Of a DNA stretch of 10,505 nucleotides, positions 1-5,335 are shown piece by piece. The DNA is from Flavobacteriaceae bacterium UBA4022 (GTDB taxonomy: Bacteria > Bacteroidota > Bacteroidia > Flavobacteriales > Flavobacteriaceae). Location of the stretch: assembly GCA_002384055.1 (NCBI GenBank), contig DGAU01000023.1:59775-70279 (forward strand). Reading direction: 5' to 3'. A program made the translations under genes and the position numbers. Positions within the stretch are counted from its first letter, which is position 1; each line of letters begins with the position of its first letter. The notes under the pieces are model-generated. The model had not been told where the DNA came from. It searched no databases and worked only from the letters and a program-made list of their open reading frames with translations.

Positions 1-108
1 ATACAACAGATGTTGGGCCATGAGAGCATTACCACCACAGAAATTTACACTCATGTTGAAACGGCGCATTTGACCAAGGTAATGCTGCAATTTCACCCCA
101 GGAAATAA
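1..108 (+). CDS. xerD: Tyrosine recombinase XerD-like, C-terminal end only (5' truncated by window edge)
   Basis: Frame 1 is open from the first base and ends at TAA 106-108, giving 35 residues of the C-terminus of a phage-integrase-family site-specific recombinase. The piece carries the end of the catalytic domain: LGH (the conserved histidine of the box II H-x-x-R region lies upstream; this is the second His/Trp position), then TTTEIYTH with the nucleophilic tyrosine, then a tail ending FHPRK. A tail of this form is usual in the chromosomal XerD-type recombinases of Bacteroidota that resolve chromosome dimers at dif, rather than in phage or transposon integrases. Most of the protein is outside the window, so the choice of XerD over XerC is inference. 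The aldo/keto reductase follows after 17 nt on the same strand and is probably co-transcribed. Confidence 0.8.
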   Translation: MQQMLGHESITTTEIYTHVETAHLTKVMLQFHPRK

Positions 109-125
109 CCCACTAAAAGACAACT

Positions 126-1070
126 ATGCAACATTTATCATTTCGTAATCAAGATAGTATGCCAGCCCTTGGCCTGGGTACTTGGAAGGCACAAGGAGAA
201 GAACTTATTGAGGCCATTATCAAAGCCGTAACAATGGGCTATCGACATATCGACACCGCAATGATTTACCACAATGAACATGAAATTGGGCAGGCCATTA
301 AGCAATTGATTGACTCAGGTGTCGTGACACGAGAAGAACTTTTTGTGACTTCAAAATTATGGAACGATGCGCATTTGGAGGCCGACGTTGCGACCGCGGC
401 GGCTGAGAGCCTTGGCAAATTAGGACTGGACTATTTAGACTTGTATTTGATCCATTGGCCCATAGCCTTCAAACATACCGTTATTTTGCCCGAATCTTTC
501 CAGGACTATCATACCCTGGCACAGGCCCCTTTGCACAAGACTTGGCAAGCTATGGAAGCACTGAAAGCTTCTGGCAGAGTCAAGCATATTGGCGTGTCAA
601 ACTTTACGGTGCGCCATTTAGAAGGGCTTGCGCCCTTTTGCAAAGAATTCCCTGAGGTCAATCAAGTGGAATTACATCCGCTTTTGCAGCAAGAATCGCT
701 TTTAGAATATTGTCAAAAACACAATATTTTGCTCACGGCCTATGCCCCATTGGGTTCTGGAGATCGGCATCAAAGCATGAAGGCAGAACAGGAGCCTAAT
801 TTATTTGCAATAAAACAAATTCATGGGTTAGCACAAAAGTATGATGTGACTCCTGGGCAAATATTGATCAGTTGGCACCTCAATCGTGGCTGTTCGGTTA
901 TTCCAAAGGCCATGCAGGAAATCCACCTAGAAGAAAACTACGCTGCGCGGCACATAGTATGGGCACCAGAAGATTTGGCATCGATCAAAGATTTGGACCA
1001 GCATTACAGATTCATTAATGGCCACTTCTTCGATTGTCCTGAGCAGGGATATGGTTGGGTATTTGCCTAA
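126..1070 (+). CDS. Aldo/keto reductase, NAD(P)H-dependent
   Basis: This 314-residue protein is a full-length cytosolic (alpha/beta)8-barrel oxidoreductase of the aldo/keto reductase superfamily, which reduces aldehydes or ketones to alcohols with NADPH. All four catalytic residues can be read: D43 in the GYRHIDTA block, Y48 (AMIYHNE), K77 (VTSKLW) and H110 (YLIHWP). They fall at the same numbers as in the classical aldose reductases. Further family marks are LGLGTWK near residues 16-21, GVSNF, NQVELHP, and the cofactor-phosphate loop SVIPKA near the C-terminus followed by EENYAA. There is no signal peptide. The true substrate cannot be told from sequence. It lies 17 nt after the recombinase gene with no visible terminator between, and it runs convergently into rny. 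The start ATG is the first in frame after the upstream stop and gives the expected N-terminal beta-hairpin. Confidence 0.93.
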   Translation: MQHLSFRNQDSMPALGLGTWKAQGEELIEAIIKAVTMGYRHIDTAMIYHNEHEIGQAIKQLIDSGVVTREELFVTSKLWNDAHLEADVATAAAESLGKLGLDYLDLYLIHWPIAFKHTVILPESFQDYHTLAQAPLHKTWQAMEALKASGRVKHIGVSNFTVRHLEGLAPFCKEFPEVNQVELHPLLQQESLLEYCQKHNILLTAYAPLGSGDRHQSMKAEQEPNLFAIKQIHGLAQKYDVTPGQILISWHLNRGCSVIPKAMQEIHLEENYAARHIVWAPEDLASIKDLDQHYRFINGHFFDCPEQGYGWVFA

Positions 1071-1094
1071 AAAAAGCCCCGATGATTCAGGGCT
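1069..1094 (-). terminator. Rho-independent terminator of rny
   Basis: Read on the minus strand, an 8-bp stem AGCCCTGA / TCGGGGCT closes an ATCA tetraloop and is followed by a run of six T. It starts 7 nt past the rny stop codon. One pair is a G-U wobble on the minus strand but a C-A mismatch on the plus strand, and the T-run is only on the minus side, so the working direction is minus. The convergent aldo/keto reductase ends inside the T-run and gains little from it. Confidence 0.88.
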
Positions 1095-1100
1095 ATAATG

Positions 1101-2666
1101 TTATCTGGCGATATTAACGGCACGGGTTTCGCGTATCACAGTGACCTTGACCTGACCGGGATAAGTCATGTCGGTTTGTATTTTTTGTGATATTTCAAAG
1201 GATAATTGGGCGGCACGATCGTCGCTCACCTCTTCGCTCTCAACGATTACCCTAAGTTCCCTTCCGGCTTGAATGGCATAAGCCTTTTCGACACCTTTGA
1301 AGGCAACGGCGATGTCCTCAAGATCTTTCAAACGTTTGATGTAAGAATCCAGTACTTGGCGGCGTGCGCCAGGACGAGCACCGCTAATGGCATCGCAAAC
1401 CTGAACAATTGGTGACAGTAAATTGGTCATTTCGATTTCGTCGTGATGCGCACCAATGGCATTGCAGACTTCTGGTTTTTCACCGTATTTCTCAGCCCAC
1501 TGCATCCCTAATAATGCATGTGGTGTTTCGGTCTCCGATTCGGGCACTTTACCGATATCATGAAGTAAACCGGCACGCTTGGCCAGTTTGGCGTTAAGGC
1601 CTAATTCGGCTGCCATAATACCACACAAGCGGGCAACTTCTCTGGAGTGGTGTAATAAATTCTGACCATAAGAAGAGCGGTATTTCATGCGGCCTACGGC
1701 TTTGATCAGTTCGGGGTGCAATCCATGTATGCCTAGATCGATCACAGTGCGCTTGCCAACCTCGATGATCTCGTCCTCTATTTGTTTTGTGGTCTTTTTA
1801 ACGACTTCTTCGATACGTGCTGGGTGGATCCGTCCATCGGTTACTAGCTTATGCAATGACAAACGAGCGATTTCCCGACGCACGGAGTCAAAACAGGATA
1901 GTATAATAGCTTCAGGTGTGTCATCAACAATAATCTCTACCCCTGTAGCGGCTTCGATGGCACGTATGTTGCGGCCTTCTCTACCAATGATGCGGCCTTT
2001 GACATCATCCCCTTCCAAGTTGAAAACAGAAACGCAATTCTCGATGGCCTCTTCTGTACCGATGCGTTGAATGGTATTGATGATGACTTTTTTGGCTTCC
2101 TGCTGGGCTGTCAGCTTGGCTTCTTCCATACTGCTTTGGATAAATGCCATCGCTTCAGTTTTAGCCTCACCCTTGAGAGACGCTACAAGTTGCTCTTTGG
2201 CAGCCTCAGCAGAAAGGCTAGAAATTACCTCAAGTTGCTCTATTTGACGCTTGTGCAATCGGTCCAAATCAGACTCGTGCTTTTCGATATGTTTTTTCTT
2301 CTCTTGGTAATCTTCGATTTGTTTTTCAAGTTGGGTATTGATCTTCTTATTCTGAGCCAATTCGTTGGAGACTTGAGATTCCTTGTCGCGAATACGCTTT
2401 TCGGTATCCATCATTTTTTTATCACGACTCAAGATGTCTTTTTCATGTTCGGATTTAAGTTCGATAAATTTCTCTTTGGCCTGAAGAATTTTTTCCTTCT
2501 TCATGTTCTCGGCTTCCATCTTTGCTTCTTTGAGCAATGAAGAAGCGGTTTTCTTGGCGTCAAGCATGAGTTGAGAGGCACTCTTTTTTTCAAGTAATTT
2601 TGCTAAAGTGAATCCAGCAATAATACCGACTATACTGAGGATTGCGGGGAGTATATAAGGTTCCAT
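1101..2666 (-). CDS. rny: Ribonuclease Y, membrane-anchored endoribonuclease
   Basis: The 521-residue product matches RNase Y in length (about 520 in Bacillus subtilis) and domain order. Residues 5-23 form one N-terminal membrane segment. Residues 25-205 are a long charged coiled coil rich in Lys and Glu. A KH RNA-binding domain covers about 212-275 with its GxxG loop as GREG at 228-231. An HD-family metal phosphohydrolase domain follows, with H340 (LLHHSREVA) and the HD pair H369-D370 in GLLHDIGK. RNase Y starts decay of many mRNAs by endonucleolytic cleavage at the inner membrane. The start ATG puts the hydrophobic anchor right at the N-terminus, as expected. Upstream lie a terminator hairpin and the 6S-like RNA, so expression is either by read-through or from a promoter in the spacer. 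No internal damage is seen. Confidence 0.97.
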   Translation of the reverse strand: MEPYILPAILSIVGIIAGFTLAKLLEKKSASQLMLDAKKTASSLLKEAKMEAENMKKEKILQAKEKFIELKSEHEKDILSRDKKMMDTEKRIRDKESQVSNELAQNKKINTQLEKQIEDYQEKKKHIEKHESDLDRLHKRQIEQLEVISSLSAEAAKEQLVASLKGEAKTEAMAFIQSSMEEAKLTAQQEAKKVIINTIQRIGTEEAIENCVSVFNLEGDDVKGRIIGREGRNIRAIEAATGVEIIVDDTPEAIILSCFDSVRREIARLSLHKLVTDGRIHPARIEEVVKKTTKQIEDEIIEVGKRTVIDLGIHGLHPELIKAVGRMKYRSSYGQNLLHHSREVARLCGIMAAELGLNAKLAKRAGLLHDIGKVPESETETPHALLGMQWAEKYGEKPEVCNAIGAHHDEIEMTNLLSPIVQVCDAISGARPGARRQVLDSYIKRLKDLEDIAVAFKGVEKAYAIQAGRELRVIVESEEVSDDRAAQLSFEISQKIQTDMTYPGQVKVTVIRETRAVNIAR

Positions 2667-2684
2667 GGTTGTGTTGTTAAAATT

Positions 2685-2707
2685 AAAAAAGCCTATACCA
2701 ATAAGCT
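2685..2707 (-). terminator. Intrinsic terminator between the 6S-like RNA and rny (possible attenuator)
   Basis: On the minus strand AGCTTAT pairs with ATAGGCT around a TGGT loop (7 bp, one G-U wobble), followed by five T and then AATTTT. As with the rny terminator, the wobble pair is only possible in minus-strand RNA, which fixes the direction. It probably ends zapA/6S transcripts, but it lies only 18 nt before the rny ATG. Any transcript reaching rny from upstream must pass through it, which makes partial termination (attenuation) a possible control of rny. Confidence 0.7.
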
Positions 2708-2725
2708 ATTTTGAATAAACTCCTT

Positions 2726-2756
2726 AAAACATATTTGGGGCTAATAAATTGATCAA
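2726..2756 (-). promoter_or_regulatory. Candidate promoter for rny, Bacteroidota type
   Basis: On the minus strand TATGTTTT (2733-2726) matches the Bacteroidota -7 element TAnnTTTG at five of six fixed positions. It has CTTG (2757-2754) 20 nt upstream as a -33 element. Transcription would begin near 2720, so the leader would hold the hairpin at 2685-2707. The -33 part overlaps the closing stem of the 6S-like RNA. This is a pattern match only, in AT-rich DNA. Confidence 0.3.
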
Positions 2757-2865
2757 GGATCCGTAACCAAGACGGCGTGCTTTAACAATTTGAACTCACC
2801 CCTCTTAAAGAATTCCTGTTGAGTTTACCAAATTAAATATCGATATAGGCAGTAACCTGATTGAT
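2752..2865 (-). ncRNA. ssrS: 6S RNA of the 6S-Flavo type (candidate)
   Basis: The zapA-rny spacer holds a long imperfect hairpin in minus-strand RNA. A closing stem pairs ATCAA(tc)AGG at 2865-2856 with CCTTGAT at 2758-2752. A large asymmetric bubble follows. The terminal arm is AATTTG (2834-2829) plus AACTCA (2825-2820), pairing with TGAGTT (2798-2793) plus CAAATT (2792-2787), with a 3-nt bulge GTA. This is the 6S architecture of closing stem, open bubble and terminal stem-loop, with which the RNA mimics an open promoter and binds RNA polymerase holoenzyme. The total of about 114 nt is close to the 6S-Flavo family known in Bacteroidota. From general knowledge, 6S genes often sit beside zapA. 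The RNA begins only about 10 nt after the zapA stop, so it may be processed from the operon transcript; I see no convincing promoter of its own. Exact ends are estimates. Confidence 0.68.
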
Positions 2866-2875
2866 GTAAAGAACG

Positions 2876-3166
2876 TTACTCTGTGCGCAGAGCCACTAAT
2901 TGATCCAAGGCCTTTAGGCGTGTTTCTAAGGATACTAGATCATTAGATTCGTCTAAACCTTGTTGTTCTACCTGTGCGGCAAACTGTAAGGCACACATGG
3001 CCAGTACATCTTGTTTGTCCCGAACGGCATAACTTTTTTCAAAGCGCTTTATCATTTCTTCAATCTTCTTGGAGGCCTTACGCAGACCTTCCTCCTGCTC
3101 TGGTTGTATCGTTAAGGGATACAAGCGATCAGCGATTGTTAGTTTTATTTTTAAAGGCTCTGACAT
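2876..3166 (-). CDS. zapA: Cell division protein ZapA
   Basis: This 96-residue protein has the ZapA plan: a short beta-alpha globular head (about residues 1-40, KIKLTIADRLYPLTI then QEEGLRKASKKIEEMIKRF), an ALQFAAQ helix (LAMCALQFAAQVEQQ), and a C-terminal coiled-coil helix. ZapA is a cytosolic dimer or tetramer that cross-links FtsZ filaments and stabilises the division ring. I take the ATG at 3166; an in-frame TTG one codon earlier (3169) is also possible but would add a single residue. It starts 5 nt after the stop of the small coiled-coil gene, so the two form one operon. Its stop codon is followed within about 10 nt by the 6S-like RNA. No clear ribosome binding site is visible, which is normal in this phylum. 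Confidence 0.9.
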   Translation of the reverse strand: MSEPLKIKLTIADRLYPLTIQPEQEEGLRKASKKIEEMIKRFEKSYAVRDKQDVLAMCALQFAAQVEQQGLDESNDLVSLETRLKALDQLVALRTE

Positions 3167-3171
3167 CAATC

Positions 3172-3462
3172 TTATGGCGATAATTGTGCAATACAGTGTT
3201 CTATATCGCGCACTAAAGCATTTATTTTGAGTTTAGTATCTCGTTTATGTTGGTCGCTGCCAAGCATGGTACTGGCCACTTTTAAATGCTCATACTTCTC
3301 TTTCCATTGGGTCAATTCCTGAACCATGCTCTGTTGCTCTGCTTGATGTAGGTCTACGGATTTCAAGAGTTGTCTATGATCCGCTTTAAGCTGATCATGG
3401 GCAGCAATCAAAAGGTTGACTTTTTTCTCTAGAGAATCAACAATATTTTGAAGTTGAGACAT
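3172..3462 (-). CDS. Small coiled-coil protein in zapA operon, unknown function
   Basis: The 96-residue product has no recognisable enzymatic motif. It is highly charged and almost wholly helical in character, with hydrophobic residues at heptad spacing in residues 4-70 (LQNIVDSLEKKVNLLI and QLLKSVDLH are typical), so a parallel coiled coil is likely. It lacks a signal peptide or membrane segment and should be cytosolic. It ends 5 nt before the zapA ATG, so co-transcription and stable co-expression are likely. Small coiled-coil proteins in this position are common in flavobacteria but generally uncharacterised. By size, fold type and neighbour it could be a functional counterpart of ZapB, which binds ZapA in enterobacteria, but I see no sequence identity to support homology. 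The ATG at 3462 follows a good promoter at a short distance. Confidence 0.8.
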   Translation of the reverse strand: MSQLQNIVDSLEKKVNLLIAAHDQLKADHRQLLKSVDLHQAEQQSMVQELTQWKEKYEHLKVASTMLGSDQHKRDTKLKINALVRDIEHCIAQLSP

Positions 3463-3487
3463 TCAATGAACTTTACAATGCTTGAAA

Positions 3488-3519
3488 CAAAGTTAACATT
3501 CGGCCACTAACCTACCAAC
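3488..3519 (-). promoter_or_regulatory. Promoter of the coiled-coil/zapA operon
   Basis: On the minus strand TAACTTTG (3495-3488) is a perfect match to the Bacteroidota -7 element TAnnTTTG. GTTG (3519-3516) stands 20 nt upstream as the -33 element (three of four to TTTG). The predicted RNA start is near 3482, giving a leader of about 20 nt before the ATG at 3462. On the opposite strand of this divergent region I find only weak matches for the M23 gene, such as TAATATTG at 3539-3546 with no -33 partner. Confidence 0.55.
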
Positions 3520-3583
3520 ACAATTGGCTATTTTTTTGTAATATTGAATGAGTGATTCTCCAGTGTTTTAAACCCATAAATTA

Positions 3584-5335
3584 ATGACATTTCAAAGGCA
3601 AAAGGCGCATATCACAGCTTGTTTTTTTATCATCAGTTGCTTTAATTTTGGCTCGTTAGCGGCTCAGATGCCTTCTGCAGCCAACACATATGGCCCGCCG
3701 TTAGAAATTCCTTTGGTTCTATCTGGAAATTTTGGGGAACTCCGGAGCAATCATTTTCATAGTGGATTAGATATTAAGACCAATTTGGCGATCGGAATTC
3801 CGGTGTATGCCACAGCAGATGGTTATGTAAGCCGCATCAAAGTGGCGCATTTTGGGTATGGAAAAGCGCTCTATTTGACCCATAATGATGGTTACTCTAC
3901 GGTTTATGCCCATTTGGACCGTTTTGAAGAAAACATTCAGGGTTATGTAAAACAACAACAATATAAGAAGGAGTCTTTTGAAGTTGAGTTGTTTCCTGGT
4001 CAAGAAGTATTTGTCATCAAGGCAGGGCAGTTAATTGGTTATACCGGGAATACTGGAAGCAGCGGTGGGCCTCATCTGCATTACGAAATAAGAGATTCCG
4101 AATCAAGACCGATCAATCCGCTTCAATCCCAAGGGATTCAAATCAAAGACTCACGGGCACCTGTGGTCAGCGGCCTGCGCTACTATCCCCTGGACCTGGT
4201 CAAGAATTCTGTAGAAGCTGTGGGCGTAGATTTATCGGTGCGAAAAACAAATGATTCAACCTATATCGCGGACCTTATTCATGCCTCTGGAACCATAGGA
4301 CTAGGCGCTGAACTTTATGACCAGCAAGATGCCGCAAACAATAAAAATGGGGTGTATCATATTGAAGGTTTTCTCAATGGCTCAAAGCATTATGAAGTTT
4401 ACTTTGATCGAATTTCATTTGATGAGACCCGTTTCATGAATCGATACATGGATTATCGTTATTATAGTAATTCCAAAAAACGCGTACAAAAGCTTTTTCG
4501 AGAAAACAATAATCCGATAGGTATCATAAAGGATCCGGACCATCGCGGTATGTTGACTATTGCGCCTGGACAAGCTTATACCTACGAGCTTTTGATTTCT
4601 GATTTTCATGGGAACACGACCACCATTTTGATCCCAATCACGGGGGATACCCTGGTGGAAAAGGGACCAGCTCTTCAGCAAACACAAGACCTTGGGGGTG
4701 TCAATGAGTCTTCCTCCCAACTTGATGTTTATGGCAGTGAGACCCATCATTGGTCTGAAGGACGATATACGGTAATGATCCCGAGAGAAACCTTTTACGA
4801 CCCGACACAATTGTCTGTATCGGTAAGAGGCGACACTTTGTTTCTCGATAAGGATCAATACCCGATGCAAAACAAAATAGAGATCACCTACAATGCCCAG
4901 TGGATGTCTTCAGACGATTTTCAATCTGCCTACATCGGCAGAATCTCTCCCTATGGGAAAGCCCAGTACCAGAACACCAACAAGGAAAATATGGACCTCA
5001 AAACGCGCGTAGGGACCCTTGGGCGCTATGGCGTATTTTATGACCGAACCGCTCCACTGATTAAGGCCAAAACCGTAAGGCAGGGTCAATGGATCAGTAG
5101 TTTGTCGGAGTTAACCTTAATCATAGAAGATAAAGAAAGTGGTATTAGTTCTTATCGTGCGACCCTAAATGGTCAATTCATCCTGATGGAATATGATTAC
5201 AAAACCAAACAGTTGGTATATGATTTTGCAGATGCCATTGTCACGGATACTCAGCAGAATTTAGCGTTAGTGGTCTTAGATAATGTAGGAAATAGTGCTA
5301 CTTTTGAACTCATGTTTTATCGAAAAAATGATTGA
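3584..5335 (+). CDS. Secreted M23 family metallopeptidase with C-terminal Ig-like region
   Basis: The 583-residue product opens with a Sec signal peptide: basic residues to K7, a hydrophobic core ITACFFIISCF, and likely cleavage after SLAA near residue 27. Residues about 45-180 are a LytM/M23 zinc peptidase domain with all expected ligands: H59 and D63 in HSGLD, H110 in YAHLD, and H164/H166 in HLHYE. GYTGNTGSSGGPHLHYE is the classic closing motif. Such enzymes cleave peptide cross-bridges in peptidoglycan or, in some relatives, other peptides. After it come about 400 residues without known catalytic motifs. The last hundred (DRTAPLIK, then EDKESGISSYRATLNG, a YDY strand and LVVLDNVGNSATFEL) look like an Ig-like beta-sandwich, and a similar strand set ends near residue 350. 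The protein should act in the periplasm or outside the cell. Its last codons overlap the next gene by 8 nt. Confidence 0.92.
   Translation: MTFQRQKAHITACFFIISCFNFGSLAAQMPSAANTYGPPLEIPLVLSGNFGELRSNHFHSGLDIKTNLAIGIPVYATADGYVSRIKVAHFGYGKALYLTHNDGYSTVYAHLDRFEENIQGYVKQQQYKKESFEVELFPGQEVFVIKAGQLIGYTGNTGSSGGPHLHYEIRDSESRPINPLQSQGIQIKDSRAPVVSGLRYYPLDLVKNSVEAVGVDLSVRKTNDSTYIADLIHASGTIGLGAELYDQQDAANNKNGVYHIEGFLNGSKHYEVYFDRISFDETRFMNRYMDYRYYSNSKKRVQKLFRENNNPIGIIKDPDHRGMLTIAPGQAYTYELLISDFHGNTTTILIPITGDTLVEKGPALQQTQDLGGVNESSSQLDVYGSETHHWSEGRYTVMIPRETFYDPTQLSVSVRGDTLFLDKDQYPMQNKIEITYNAQWMSSDDFQSAYIGRISPYGKAQYQNTNKENMDLKTRVGTLGRYGVFYDRTAPLIKAKTVRQGQWISSLSELTLIIEDKESGISSYRATLNGQFILMEYDYKTKQLVYDFADAIVTDTQQNLALVVLDNVGNSATFELMFYRKND

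Noticed and set aside
1..108. Recombinase fragment as a sign of a mobile element or integron
   Set aside because: The tail (EIYTH, FHPRK) fits a housekeeping XerD-type enzyme, the neighbours are core genes, and no repeats, attachment sites or phage genes are seen.
1687..2070. Plus-strand open frame of 127 codons within the KH/HD part of rny
   Set aside because: Ser/Arg-rich product typical of an antisense shadow, overlapping a conserved catalytic gene.
2067..2540. Long open frame on the plus strand antisense to rny (157 codons)
   Set aside because: It mirrors the Lys/Glu-rich coiled-coil codons of rny, giving a Leu/Phe-rich product with no family character; rny itself is certain.
4415..4870. 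Minus-strand open frame of 151 codons inside the M23 gene
   Set aside because: No signal, motif or promoter; the M23 reading frame is intact across the whole stretch.
5295..5327. GTG start extending the TonB receptor by 11 residues
   Set aside because: It would place extra non-basic residues before the signal peptide and overlap the M23 gene by 41 nt; ATG 5328 gives a normal signal peptide.
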